Positions 42,703-51,241 of a DNA stretch of 64,000 nt are shown one piece after another (position 1 is the first letter of the stretch; each line of letters opens with the position of its first letter). The position numbers were made by a program, and so were the translations under genes. Origin of the DNA: an uncultured Litoreibacter sp. (GTDB taxonomy: Bacteria > Pseudomonadota > Alphaproteobacteria > Rhodobacterales > Rhodobacteraceae); contig CANLOU010000003.1 of NCBI GenBank assembly GCA_947492995.1, positions 558,001 to 622,000 of the forward strand, given 5' to 3'. The notes below the pieces were generated by a model. The model did not search any database. It had not been told where the DNA came from and saw only the letters and a program-made list of their open reading frames with translations.

Positions 42703-43563
42703 TTACCCGATCTCGTCACGCAGAGATTGCAAGAAGGCGGGCGTGTCGCGTGATGCGATTTCCGCGGCGCGCACCAGCCCGTCGAAATGCTGGGTGATCG
42801 CCTGCACCCGTTCAGTGTCGCGAAACGCGATGTAGTTGCGGCCCAGATAGATGACAGCGAGCAGTGGCCCGAAGATGGTGACCGGCGCCGAGTAAAGCTT
42901 GCGCGCATCAAAGGGATGCAGCCGCAAAGTGGGGTAAAGCTGGCCCTGCAGCGATATGAACCTGTCCAGCTGGTCTTTGCGCAGACCGACCGGAAGCCCT
43001 TCGTAATATCCTTCACCACGCGCGAAAGCGCGCAGATCATGGATGGGCAGGGCGATTTCGTAGTCTGAGCGGGCCTGGCGCATCCAGGTGAGGCGGTCCT
43101 CTGACGCGCCAATGGCCTGATCGGTGGTCCGGCCCAGATGCGGCGCGTATTCCCATTGCAGCATGGCGCGGGTTTTCATCATGTCGGGCAGGCCCGCCGG
43201 CACGTGGCGGATTTTGTAGCCAGCGGCCTCCTTGTGCCACTCGAAGATTTGCTCATCCACCAGCGCGCGGGGGGCCTCGGTCATTGACAAGGCTGAGGCC
43301 AGCAAATCTGCGGCCTGTTCGGGGCGTTCTGTCAGACCCAACAGCCAATCGGCAGAGACACCGAGCGCCGTGGCGCATTCGGCCACAAGCTGTGCATTGG
43401 GAAGGCGGGCGGTGTCGCCCTTCAAGAGTTGCGAAATGGTGGACCGGTCTACGCCTGTCCCCCGTGCAAGGCTGCTTTGGGTGACGCCCGCTTGGTCCAT
43501 GGCCTGCTGCAGCCGCGTTCTAAACAGGTTGGAGCGGTCTCTTTTGTCGGTATTGGTAACCAT
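42703..43563 (-). CDS. XRE-family transcriptional regulator with C-terminal sensor region
   Basis: A 286-residue protein. Residues about 14-72 are an XRE HTH (RLQQAMDQAGVTQSSLARGTGVDRSTISQLLKGDTARLP). The rest (about residues 95-286) is an uncharacterised sensor domain with PIHDLRAFARGEGYYEGLPVG. An inverted TTGGTGA/TCACCA pair lies just upstream of the start (about 43570-43582), fitting autoregulation. It faces away from the carnitine operon end and may respond to a metabolite of the region, but this is unproven. Confidence 0.8.
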   Translation of the reverse strand: MVTNTDKRDRSNLFRTRLQQAMDQAGVTQSSLARGTGVDRSTISQLLKGDTARLPNAQLVAECATALGVSADWLLGLTERPEQAADLLASALSMTEAPRALVDEQIFEWHKEAAGYKIRHVPAGLPDMMKTRAMLQWEYAPHLGRTTDQAIGASEDRLTWMRQARSDYEIALPIHDLRAFARGEGYYEGLPVGLRKDQLDRFISLQGQLYPTLRLHPFDARKLYSAPVTIFGPLLAVIYLGRNYIAFRDTERVQAITQHFDGLVRAAEIASRDTPAFLQSLRDEIG

Positions 43564-43646
43564 ATGGTGAATTTTATCACCAATGCGGAAATATGTGAAG
43601 CATTTGCAGAATAGCGGCCCTGACAGGCTGCCGCCATAGTCAGGTC

Positions 43647-43850
43647 ATGGACAGCAAAATGCGCAGTATCATCAAAGCGGGTCTTTGGACCGCGATTGGC
43701 CTCGTGGTGATGACAGGGGTTGGGTTTGGGATGACCGGATATCTAGGCACGGGCGGCGCGATGGCTGTGACGAACTCCGTGATTGGGATGGTGAGCTACG
43801 TCATCTACGAACGGGTCTGGGCGTGGGTCCGCTGGGGGCGCCGTGCCTAA
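43647..43850 (+). CDS. DUF2061 family small membrane protein
   Basis: A 67-residue two-TM protein (MRSIIKAGLWTAIGLVVMTGVGFGMTG, then TNSVIGMVSYVIYERVWAWVRWG). The C-terminal YERVWAWVRWG is the typical DUF2061 end (xxHERxWxxxxxG). The function is unknown. Its 3' end overlaps the GTG start of the desaturase, so they are cotranslated. Confidence 0.82.
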   Translation: MDSKMRSIIKAGLWTAIGLVVMTGVGFGMTGYLGTGGAMAVTNSVIGMVSYVIYERVWAWVRWGRRA

Positions 43851-44724
43851 GTCCGTCTTTGAGTGGCCGACACTGATTTTGGTGATCGTGTGCTACGGCG
43901 TTTGGGCGATTGCGACGACAGCCCTGGCCGCGTTTTGGCTGCCGCTGGGCGTTGTGGTGGTCGCTGTGTCTGTGGCGCTGCACGCGTCATTGCAGCATGA
44001 GGTTATTCATGGCCACCCGTTTCAGACGCAGTGGCTGAATGAAGCATTGGTGTTCCCGGCGCTGAACCTGGCCATCCCATATGAGCGGTTTCGCGACACC
44101 CATCTTGCACATCACCGAGACGCAGATTTGACTGACCCCTATGACGACCCGGAGAGCAACTATTTGGCACGCGCCGATTTTCTGGCGATGCCGGGTTGGG
44201 TGCAAACGGTTTTGCGTTTCAACAACACGTTGTTGGGCCGTCTGGTGGTCGGGCCCGTTCTGGCGCAGATCGCATTTACGCGGGCAGACCTGCGGCTGGG
44301 CCGTCGCGCGTTGCGGGGATGGGTGATGCATGCCGGAGGCGTTGTGGTGGTGATGGTGTGGCTTATTGGCGTGGGCGCGATGCCCATCTGGGCCTACCTG
44401 ATGGCCGCTTACCTGTCGTTGTCGATCATCAAAATCCGTACATTCCTGGAGCATCAGGCGCACCAAAACGCCCGCGGGCGGACCGTGATTGTCGAGGACC
44501 GCGGCATTCTGGCCTTTTTGTTTCTGAACAACAACTTCCACGCCGTGCACCACATGCATCCGCGCGTCGCGTGGTACAAGTTGCCCGCGCTTTACGCCCG
44601 GGGGCGCGAGCGCTTCCTGCGCTGCAATGACGGCTATGTCTATGGGTCATATCGCGAGATTTTCCGAAGCTATTTTCTGCAGGCCAAGGACGAGGTGGCG
44701 CATCCGCTCTGGCATCGTGACTAG
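43843..44724 (+). CDS. Membrane fatty acid desaturase
   Basis: A 293-residue di-iron desaturase with the three histidine boxes: HEVIHGH (near residue 50), HLAHHRD (near residue 87) and HAVHHMHP (near residue 232), plus EHQAHQN. Four or so TM segments surround them. It introduces double bonds in acyl chains or carotenoid-like lipids; the regiospecificity is unknown. It starts at GTG 43843 inside the preceding DUF2061 gene. Confidence 0.92.
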   Translation: MPKSVFEWPTLILVIVCYGVWAIATTALAAFWLPLGVVVVAVSVALHASLQHEVIHGHPFQTQWLNEALVFPALNLAIPYERFRDTHLAHHRDADLTDPYDDPESNYLARADFLAMPGWVQTVLRFNNTLLGRLVVGPVLAQIAFTRADLRLGRRALRGWVMHAGGVVVVMVWLIGVGAMPIWAYLMAAYLSLSIIKIRTFLEHQAHQNARGRTVIVEDRGILAFLFLNNNFHAVHHMHPRVAWYKLPALYARGRERFLRCNDGYVYGSYREIFRSYFLQAKDEVAHPLWHRD

Positions 44725-44745
44725 GGACGTGTCAGTCACAGTCGT

Positions 44746-45654
44746 ATGAGCCTATGGATTCCCGTCACCCTGTTGGCCGCGTTCATGCAGAACCTGCGGT
44801 TCATGCTGCAGCGGCACCTTAAGACGACGTCACTGTCGACGGCGGGGGCCACCTATTCGCGGTTCCTGTTCTCGCTGCCTTTGATTGCGGTGCTGGTGAC
44901 TGTGTATTTGTGGGTCACGGGTTACGCGTTTCCCAGCCTTAGCGGCCTGTTTTGGGTGTTCATCGTGATCGGCGGGGTCAGCCAGATTTTGGCGACCTCC
45001 TTTGTGGTCGCGCTATTTGCGGAGCGGAACTTCACCGTGGGCATCGCGTTGAAGAAGTCGGAGGTCATTCTGACGGCAATCGTCGGGCTGATCGTTCTGG
45101 GTGAGGCAATCACCGCGATGGGATTGCTGGCGATTGCCATTGGTTTTGCCGGAGTGATCTTGCTGTCGGACCCGCCAAAAACGGATGTGAAGCTGCGGTG
45201 GTCTGAACGATTGTTCAATAAGGCGTCAGGCTACGGGCTGGGGTCGGGACTGTTGTTTGGGTTTTCCGCTGTGGGCTACCGTGGGGCGACGTTGGAGATT
45301 GCGTCGCATGACCCGTTCCTGCGGGCAATGTCGACCCTGGCCGTGGCGATTGCGGTGCAGGTGCTGGTCATGACCGCCTACATGCTGTGGCGCGAGCGCG
45401 ACGAGATCGGGCGGGTCATCGCCACCTGGCGGGTGTCATCGCTGATGGGGGTAACGTCGATGCTGGGCTCGCTTGGCTGGTTCGTGGCCTTCACCTTGCA
45501 AAACGCAGCCTATGTGAAGGCGTTGGGTCAGGTGGAGCTGATCTTCACCTTTTTGGGGTCCTACTTCGTCTTCAACGAGAGGTCGTCAGGACGCGAAGTT
45601 TTGGGGGTTCTTCTGATTGTGGCCTCGATCCTGTGCCTGATCGTCTCGCTTTAG
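44746..45654 (+). CDS. DMT-superfamily (EamA) permease
   Basis: A 302-residue, ten-TM drug/metabolite transporter with duplicated EamA halves: TAIVGLIVLGEAITAMGLLAIAIGFAGVILL ends the first and LIFTFLGSYFVFNERSSGREVLGVLLIVASI ends the second. Substrate unknown. Its last 83 bp overlap a convergent ORF on the other strand. Confidence 0.9.
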   Translation: MSLWIPVTLLAAFMQNLRFMLQRHLKTTSLSTAGATYSRFLFSLPLIAVLVTVYLWVTGYAFPSLSGLFWVFIVIGGVSQILATSFVVALFAERNFTVGIALKKSEVILTAIVGLIVLGEAITAMGLLAIAIGFAGVILLSDPPKTDVKLRWSERLFNKASGYGLGSGLLFGFSAVGYRGATLEIASHDPFLRAMSTLAVAIAVQVLVMTAYMLWRERDEIGRVIATWRVSSLMGVTSMLGSLGWFVAFTLQNAAYVKALGQVELIFTFLGSYFVFNERSSGREVLGVLLIVASILCLIVSL

Positions 45655-45964
45655 GTTTGGCTTGTTGCTGCGCCTGCGAAACCAGCGTGCGTTCCTTTAG
45701 GGATTGAAGGCTCAGCGGGTTGGGTGGGGGTGCCTGTGGTTCAGGCAGCTGCAAGTCCGGGAATGTGTCGCGCAGATAGCCCATCAGCATTTCTTGCCGG
45801 ATTTCGGTGAATTCTACCAAGAACGGCTTGTCCACCCTGGCGTCGCCAATGCGCGAGGGCGTTCCGGCCCGGTCGTTGCGGGCATCGACCGTATAGCCAA
45901 GCACAATAAGCAGCATTGAGATGCTTGCTGTGCAGAAGGCGACTTTGATGAGTATCCGGAACAT
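45572..45964 (-). CDS. Membrane-anchored hypothetical protein
   Basis: A 130-residue protein with one N-terminal TM helix (ILIKVAFCTASISMLLIVLGYTV). It continues into a soluble part with DKPFLVEFTEIRQEMLMGYLRDTFPDLQLPEPQAPP and a basic, proline-rich tail. The 3' end overlaps the DMT gene convergently; a shorter protein is possible only if the stop is read differently, so the overlap is probably real. Not recognised. Confidence 0.6.
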   Translation of the reverse strand: MFRILIKVAFCTASISMLLIVLGYTVDARNDRAGTPSRIGDARVDKPFLVEFTEIRQEMLMGYLRDTFPDLQLPEPQAPPPNPLSLQSLKERTLVSQAQQQAKPKARRSGTGSRPQSEEPPKLRVLTTSR

Positions 45965-46007
45965 CGGGCCTGCATAGTGCTCGATTATGGCCCTGATTGG
46001 ACGGGAT

Positions 46008-46292
46008 TTAGACCTGAAAGATGTCCGCAGCCTCGGGGTGTTTGCGCCGCCACATGTTCAAAAAGGGACAGAGCGGCACAACCTGAAAGCCCGACGCGCG
46101 CGCGTCTTCGACAAGAAACCGCGCAAGCTGGCCTGCGTAGCCCTGACCTTCGGCCCCGATCGGCACTTCGGTGTGATCTACGATCACAAGAGTGGGGGAG
46201 GTGATCGAGAACGTCATCACCGCCTCCCCCTTGTCGGTCGGCAGCGCATAGCGGCCATGGCCGCCATCCACAGATTTTGTAATCTCAGACAA
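46008..46292 (-). CDS. YjdJ-like GNAT N-acetyltransferase
   Basis: A 94-residue short GNAT of the YjdJ/Gcn5-related type: [45 protein letters not shown] with the acetyl-CoA loop, and WRRKHPE. The probable start is TTG 46292, overlapping the scoB stop by 8 bp with GAGG upstream; the frame further upstream overlaps scoB. Substrate unknown. Confidence 0.78.
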   Translation of the reverse strand: MSEITKSVDGGHGRYALPTDKGEAVMTFSITSPTLVIVDHTEVPIGAEGQGYAGQLARFLVEDARASGFQVVPLCPFLNMWRRKHPEAADIFQV

Positions 46293-46911
46293 TCTTTGCC
46301 TCGGTGGCCGCGCGCAGCTCGTCTTCGGTGACGCCTTCGGCGGTCTCGACGATCTTGAGACCGCCTTCGACCACGTCCAGCACGCCGAGATTGGTGATGA
46401 TGCGGTCCACAACCTTCTGGCCGGTCAGGGGCAAGGAGCATTCCTTGAGAACCTTGCTGTCGCCGTGTTTGTTGGTGTGGTCCATGACCACAACCACGCG
46501 GCCAACGCCTGCCACAAGGTCCATCGCGCCGCCCATGCCTTTGACCAGCTTGCCCGGGATCATCCAATTGGCCAAATCGCCGTTTTCGGCGACTTCCATG
46601 GCCCCGAGAATCGCCATCGCGATTTTGCCGCCACGGATCATGCCGAAGCTCTGGGCGCTATCGAAGTAAGCGGTTTGCGGCAGTTCAGTAATGGTCTGCT
46701 TGCCCGCGTTGATAAGATCAGCGTCGATGTTGTCCTCGGTCGGGAAAGGACCCATGCCGAGCATGCCGTTCTCCGATTGCAGCGTCACCTCGATGCCGTC
46801 GGGGATGTAGTTGGACACCAGCGTCGGGATGCCGATGCCGAGGTTGACGTACCAGCCGTCCTGCAGTTCCTGTGCGGCCCGTTCGGCCATTTGATTGCGA
46901 TCCCATGCCAT
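46285..46911 (-). CDS. scoB: 3-oxoacid CoA-transferase subunit B
   Basis: A 208-residue beta subunit of a succinyl-CoA:3-ketoacid CoA transferase. The catalytic glutamate is in [54 protein letters not shown] is the conserved core. With ScoA it moves CoA from succinyl-CoA to acetoacetate. The two subunits are separated by a VOC gene, which is unusual. Confidence 0.94.
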   Translation of the reverse strand: MAWDRNQMAERAAQELQDGWYVNLGIGIPTLVSNYIPDGIEVTLQSENGMLGMGPFPTEDNIDADLINAGKQTITELPQTAYFDSAQSFGMIRGGKIAMAILGAMEVAENGDLANWMIPGKLVKGMGGAMDLVAGVGRVVVVMDHTNKHGDSKVLKECSLPLTGQKVVDRIITNLGVLDVVEGGLKIVETAEGVTEDELRAATEAKIV

Positions 46912-46942
46912 TGCTGGAGATCCTCCTTGTTGCCCGAAGCGC

Positions 46943-47314
46943 TTAGGCTTCGGTGAATAACATTAGAAAGCCGTCGGGGCATTTTACGTGCATCTCACGT
47001 GTCCCGTAGGCTTGATTGAATGGCGCCCTGACGCGTCCTTCGGGCAGGGCCTCCAGCTTGTTTTTCAGATCAGCCCAAAGCGCGTCGATGCTTTCGACCC
47101 AGATTTGCGCGGATACGTTGGTGCGAGTGGCAAGAAGCGCCTGTTCGTCAGCGGCATTGACGATGGCGATCATAGCCTCGCCGCGTTGAAACAAGGCGTA
47201 TCCGTAGTCGCGATTGTCGATCACCTGCGTGAAGCCCATTGTTTCGGTGTAGAACCGAATGCTCTGGGCCACGTCGCTGACGGCGACGATGGGGGCTGAT
47301 CCCCGTAGGCTCAT
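46943..47314 (-). CDS. VOC (glyoxalase/bleomycin resistance) family protein
   Basis: A 123-residue protein with two beta-alpha-beta-beta-beta modules: [23 protein letters not shown] and [16 protein letters not shown], ending [15 protein letters not shown]. Metal ligands of the family (a His/Glu set) are only partly evident. Its ATG overlaps the scoA stop, so it is inserted cleanly inside the CoA-transferase operon. Substrate unknown. Confidence 0.85.
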   Translation of the reverse strand: MSLRGSAPIVAVSDVAQSIRFYTETMGFTQVIDNRDYGYALFQRGEAMIAIVNAADEQALLATRTNVSAQIWVESIDALWADLKNKLEALPEGRVRAPFNQAYGTREMHVKCPDGFLMLFTEA

Positions 47315-48006
47315 GCTGCGCGAGTCGTCCGCTGCTCGATCCGCTTCTCGTGCTCGCCTTGGATGATGCGGTGCACGTAGATGCCGGGCAGGTGGATAGT
47401 GTCGGGGTCCAGTGATCCGGTTGGCACGATTTCCTCAACCTCGACCACGCAGGTTTTGCCGCACATGGCGGCGGGCGGGTTGAAGTTGCGGGCGGTCTTG
47501 CGGAACACAAGGTTGCCAGTGGCGTCGGCCTTCCAAGCCTTCACGATGGCGAGGTCGGCGAATATGCCTTCCTCCATGATGTAGGTCTCGCCGTTGAAAT
47601 CTTTATGCTCTTTACCCTCGGCGATGACGGTGCCGACGCCGGTCTTGGTGTAGAAACCGGGAATGCCGCAGCCACCGGCGCGCATGCGTTCGGCCAACGT
47701 GCCTTGGGGGTTGAATTCCAGCTCCAGCTCGCCTGACAGGTATTGCCGCATGAATTCCGCGTTCTCGCCGACATATGACGAGATCATCTTTTTGACCTGT
47801 TTGGTCTGAAGCAGGATGCCGATGCCGAAATCGTCGACGCCTGCGTTGTTCGACGCGAAGGTCAGGTCCTTGGTGCCTGCGTCTTTGATTGCGCCAAGCA
47901 GCAGCTCCGGAATGCCGCAGAGGCCGAAGCCGCCAGCAGCAATAAACATCCCGTCATGCAGCAGGCCGTCAAGGGCCTCAGCGGCTGAGTTGTAGACTTT
48001 TTTCAT
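47311..48006 (-). CDS. scoA: 3-oxoacid CoA-transferase subunit A
   Basis: A 231-residue alpha subunit: VYNSAAEALDGLLHDGMFIAAGGFGLCGIPE with the CoA-transferase glycine loop, then GGCGIPGFYTKTGVGT and GETYIMEEGIFADLAIVKAWKAD. ATG 48006 begins the family match; the open frame to 48213 overlaps the promoter. It would use acetoacetate released by the BKACE step or from ketone metabolism. Confidence 0.94.
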   Translation of the reverse strand: MKKVYNSAAEALDGLLHDGMFIAAGGFGLCGIPELLLGAIKDAGTKDLTFASNNAGVDDFGIGILLQTKQVKKMISSYVGENAEFMRQYLSGELELEFNPQGTLAERMRAGGCGIPGFYTKTGVGTVIAEGKEHKDFNGETYIMEEGIFADLAIVKAWKADATGNLVFRKTARNFNPPAAMCGKTCVVEVEEIVPTGSLDPDTIHLPGIYVHRIIQGEHEKRIEQRTTRAA

Positions 48007-48008
48007 GT

Positions 48009-48115
48009 GACCAGTGGTCCCCCAAATGTCTGATGAATTTCGGGGCATTGTGACGCTGCTTTCAGCAGAGTCAACGCAAATGCTGCGATGCGGAAAGTAT
48101 TGCAACCGGTTGCAA
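48009..48115 (-). promoter_or_regulatory. scoA promoter with LacI-type operator palindrome
   Basis: On the minus strand TTGACT (48069-48074) and ACAATG (48046-48051) are spaced 17 bp. Upstream is the perfect palindrome TTGCAACCGGTTGCAA (48100-48115) with the central CG typical of LacI-family operators. Between the promoter and the start codon is GACCA-G-TGGTC (48009-48019). Two regulatory inputs are likely. Confidence 0.55.
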
Positions 48116-48118
48116 GAG

Positions 48119-49045
48119 TTATGCGCCAGAAACCCGGGTGCGCCGGCTTTGAAGGACGCTTTTTGCCAGCAGCCAAAGCGCCGCGCCGCCCAAAACAACC
48201 ACCGCAAGCGCATTTGTCTCGAACAGCAGCTGCGGCTGGCGCATCATCTCGTAAGTTGGCACGGCCGTGGCGGGGATCAGGAGAGAGACCGCGTGACGGG
48301 GCACCGGAATTCTGTCTGTCAGGGTCACGTTGCGGGAGGCGGGGAGGCGGACAGCAAGCCAGACCAGTGGCAGAACGCAGAGCGGCAGCGCCAACGAATA
48401 GGGGAAGGCCAGCCAGAGAGACTGGGTTGCGAAACTGACCAACGTCAGCAGACCGAGCACCAGCTGATCCCAGCCCAGCCGCGCCTTTGACAGCGGCAAG
48501 GCAACGCGGTCCCAGAGCAGATGACCGAACAAGAACGCCGCATAGGCCCACAGGCATTGCACCAGGTATGGGGCGTATGAAGCAGCACCGGTTGTGTCTG
48601 TTTCGGCGGTCCACATGTAGGCCCCCCAAAGCCCCAGGGCCGCGCCGTAGCCCGCGCAGAGTGCTGCCCGCGGTCCCCATCGCGGTGCCAGCATGACCTT
48701 GCGGTAAAGCCAGATGCCGACCCACACGCTCAGCACCATATGCCACGCGAGGCTCGTCCAAAGGATGGTGAAAGGCAACGCGGAGTAGAGTTCTTGTACC
48801 AACACCCCTTCAACCAAAAGCCCGATCAGCGCTCCTGCGAATATCACCGGGGCCGCGCCCGCGCGGGTCAACGCCAGCGACAGGCACATCCAGCCGATCA
48901 GGCCGTAGGCCAAGAGCAGCTCCGCGAATGCGGCATCCGTGTTGACCGGGTAGAACCACAATTCCGAGCTGGGGATCAGCATTGCGCCGCTGGCGACGAT
49001 GGCAAGGGCGCGCAATGCCAAGCCTATGGCCACGCGGCGGATCAC
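48119..49045 (-). CDS. Multi-pass membrane protein of unknown function
   Basis: A 308-residue protein with eight or nine hydrophobic segments, e.g. LLLAYGLIGWMCLSLALTRAG, PVIFAGALIGLLVEGVLVQELY and LLIPATAVPTYEMM. No transport or enzyme signature is recognised. GTG 49045 overlaps the stop of the HDAC gene (GTGA), so the two are cotranslated and may share a pathway. Confidence 0.7.
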   Translation of the reverse strand: MIRRVAIGLALRALAIVASGAMLIPSSELWFYPVNTDAAFAELLLAYGLIGWMCLSLALTRAGAAPVIFAGALIGLLVEGVLVQELYSALPFTILWTSLAWHMVLSVWVGIWLYRKVMLAPRWGPRAALCAGYGAALGLWGAYMWTAETDTTGAASYAPYLVQCLWAYAAFLFGHLLWDRVALPLSKARLGWDQLVLGLLTLVSFATQSLWLAFPYSLALPLCVLPLVWLAVRLPASRNVTLTDRIPVPRHAVSLLIPATAVPTYEMMRQPQLLFETNALAVVVLGGAALWLLAKSVLQSRRTRVSGA

Positions 49046-50157
49046 CGAAAGAAGACCTCCAACTCATCGACAAACTGGGCGTGCATACGCTGCAGCCGCT
49101 CTGACGGTTGGCGGGCGGCGAATGTGTCGGCAAAGGGATCCGGCGCTGTGATGTCGCTGCCCGACATTTGCTGCAAAACCGCGTGGCCGCAGAAGGGAAC
49201 ATAGACCTCGGAATACCCGCCCTCATGGACCTGTACCAACCGCCCGTCGCACAGATCATCGGCGGCCTCCATTACCTGCTCGGTCATGGCGCGGAACGTT
49301 TCTGCCGTCGCGAGCATACGCGAGAGCGGGTCAATCGCCGCCGCGTCATAGCCGCATGCGATGATAATGACGTCGGGCTGGTAGCGGGCCAACGCGGGAA
49401 GGACGATCCGTTCCATGGCGTCTAGGTACAGCGCGTGGCCGCCGCCGGGCGGCAGAGGCAGGTTGATGTTGTAGCCTTCGCCCGCGCCGACGCCGCGGTC
49501 TTCAGCGTCTCCGGTGTCGATAGGATAGTTGCGTTCCTGATGCAGCGAGATGGTCAGCACGTCATCGCGATCATAGAAAATTGCCTCGGTGCCGTTGCCG
49601 TGATGCACGTCCCAGTCGATGACGGCGACACGTTCCGTCAAGCCCTCAGCCAGCGCGGCCTCGACCGCGATGGCGATGTTGGCCAGCAGGCAGAACCCGT
49701 TGGGGAAATCCGGCAGGCAATGGTGGCCGGGTGGGCGCGACAGGGCATATGCATTGTCGATGCGGCCCTTGAGCACGTCATAGAGGGCTTGCTTGGCAAG
49801 ACCCGTCGACAGGCTTGCCGCCTCAAACCCGTCTTGCGCAAAGGGCGTGCGCAGACCGATCTCACCGCCGCCATTGTCAGAAAGGGCTTTGAATTTTTGT
49901 AAAAAATTCGTTGGGTGAACACGGGCGAGATCATCCCATGTGGCCTCAGCGGCGGTTTTGGGCGTCAGGTCGTGGATCAGCCCAGTGACGTCGATCAGAT
50001 TTTTCAGCCGTCGCTTGGTTTCCGGGCTTTCGGGAAGGCCGCCTGCGGCCAGAGGTTGAACCAGCCCGCCCAAAGGCAACGTAAAGGCGTAGTTGCCGCC
50101 CCCGTGCCAAAAGCAGCGTTCATCCCAGAAGAAGCCGGTCTTGCGCGTTGCGGTCAT
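49042..50157 (-). CDS. Histone deacetylase-like (class II) amidohydrolase
   Basis: A 371-residue zinc-dependent deacetylase fold. RPPGHHCLPDFPNGFCLLANIAIA holds the tandem catalytic histidines, VAVIDWDVHHGNGTEAIFY the zinc ligands Asp/His, and IIIACGYDAAAIDPLSRM the third aspartate region. Bacterial members act on acetylpolyamines or acetylated small molecules and proteins; which applies here is not decidable. Its ATG overlaps the stop of the 80-residue gene upstream. Confidence 0.9.
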   Translation of the reverse strand: MTATRKTGFFWDERCFWHGGGNYAFTLPLGGLVQPLAAGGLPESPETKRRLKNLIDVTGLIHDLTPKTAAEATWDDLARVHPTNFLQKFKALSDNGGGEIGLRTPFAQDGFEAASLSTGLAKQALYDVLKGRIDNAYALSRPPGHHCLPDFPNGFCLLANIAIAVEAALAEGLTERVAVIDWDVHHGNGTEAIFYDRDDVLTISLHQERNYPIDTGDAEDRGVGAGEGYNINLPLPPGGGHALYLDAMERIVLPALARYQPDVIIIACGYDAAAIDPLSRMLATAETFRAMTEQVMEAADDLCDGRLVQVHEGGYSEVYVPFCGHAVLQQMSGSDITAPDPFADTFAARQPSERLQRMHAQFVDELEVFFR

Positions 50158-50396
50158 GCCTTTGCGCCCCGCTGCAGCCGATAACTGCCTTCGGGCAGAT
50201 TCAGCGCGGCGGCCAAGTCGCGGGCTTGGCGCAGCGATAATGTGACGCGCTGCAAGCGGTCGGTGACCGGATCATGTTGTTCCAAAGTGATGCAATCCTC
50301 AAACGCGTTGATGATCGTGTCTTCGCCAAGATGGGGGCCACCTTCATCCACCAATGTGATAACGGTCGAGTCAAACTCGTGCTCGATTGTGAACAT
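50154..50396 (-). CDS. Small hypothetical protein upstream of the deacetylase
   Basis: An 80-residue protein from ATG 50396: MFTIEHEFDSTVITLVDEG, then EDTIINAFEDCITLEQHDP and RQARDLAAALNLPEGSYRL. It overlaps the deacetylase ATG by 4 bp and heads a three-gene operon. The compact alpha/beta look suggests a real domain; no family recognised. Confidence 0.7.
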   Translation of the reverse strand: MFTIEHEFDSTVITLVDEGGPHLGEDTIINAFEDCITLEQHDPVTDRLQRVTLSLRQARDLAAALNLPEGSYRLQRGAKA

Positions 50397-50529
50397 ATGC
50401 GGCCCCTTCCATGTGTTAATCGGATGAAAGCAGCGAATGCGGAAAAGTGCAAACATTGCGCGAATGGTGGCAAAGACTTGGCGGCCCTTGAGATGGGCGC
50501 TATCTGTAGGGCAACTTATGAGGTCGAGT

Positions 50530-51240
50530 ATGAAAAAATATGCCCTGGTGGCCGCTTTGGTGAGCCTTACGGCCTGCGAACCGATTGCCACAGAAACAAG
50601 CAGCCCCACTGGGCCAGCACCCGCGTCAACCGCCGTCGCCGCCCCGCCGATACTATCCGCGCGACAGGCGCAGGCGAATTTTGTATCGGTCGTCCGTCAA
50701 GTGGAGCCGGTCGCGGAGCGTGAATGCCGGCAACGCGCCCCCAGTCTGAATTGCGATTTCAAGATCATCGTTGAGAGCAACCCCAAACTGCCGCCAAACG
50801 CCTATCAAACGCTGGACCGGGCGGGGCGGCCCATAGTCGGCTTCACGCTGGCCTTGATCCAGGATGCACGCAACCGCGACGAAATTGCCTTCGTCTTGGG
50901 GCATGAAGCCGCCCACCATATCGAACGTCACCTGGAGCAACAGCGCAACAACGCGCAAGCAGGTGCCCTGGTGACCGGCATTATTGCAGGCGTTCTGGGG
51001 GCGGATGTAGATACCGGCGCACAGATTGGTGGCGCCATTGGCGCGCGCGCCTATTCCAAGAAAAACGAGTTGGAAGCCGACGCGCTGGGCACTGTGATTA
51101 CGAAACGCGCGGGCTTCGATCCGGTGCGGGGGGCCGCTTTCTTCTCCCGTATTCCTGACCCGGGAAATCAATTCCTCGGAACCCACCCGCCCAACGCAGC
51201 CCGCATCGAGACGGTGCGCCGCGTGAACGCGCAACTGTAG
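50530..51240 (+). CDS. M48-family metallopeptidase lipoprotein
   Basis: A 236-residue protein with a lipobox (VSLTAC, Cys16) and a gluzincin active site HEAAHH (His125-His129). Downstream, ELEADALGTVITKRAG supplies the third zinc ligand Glu. It resembles the LoiP/BepA-like periplasmic peptidases that remove damaged outer membrane proteins. ATG 50530 was chosen over the earlier open frame because it begins the lipoprotein signal. One bp separates it from dgkA. Confidence 0.9.
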   Translation: MKKYALVAALVSLTACEPIATETSSPTGPAPASTAVAAPPILSARQAQANFVSVVRQVEPVAERECRQRAPSLNCDFKIIVESNPKLPPNAYQTLDRAGRPIVGFTLALIQDARNRDEIAFVLGHEAAHHIERHLEQQRNNAQAGALVTGIIAGVLGADVDTGAQIGGAIGARAYSKKNELEADALGTVITKRAGFDPVRGAAFFSRIPDPGNQFLGTHPPNAARIETVRRVNAQL

Positions 51241-51241
51241 C

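Noticed and set aside
49892-49912. Near-palindrome with GAATTTTT/AAAAAATTC arms
   Set aside because: It lies inside the deacetylase coding region (TNFLQKFKAL) and is imperfect; codon content explains it.
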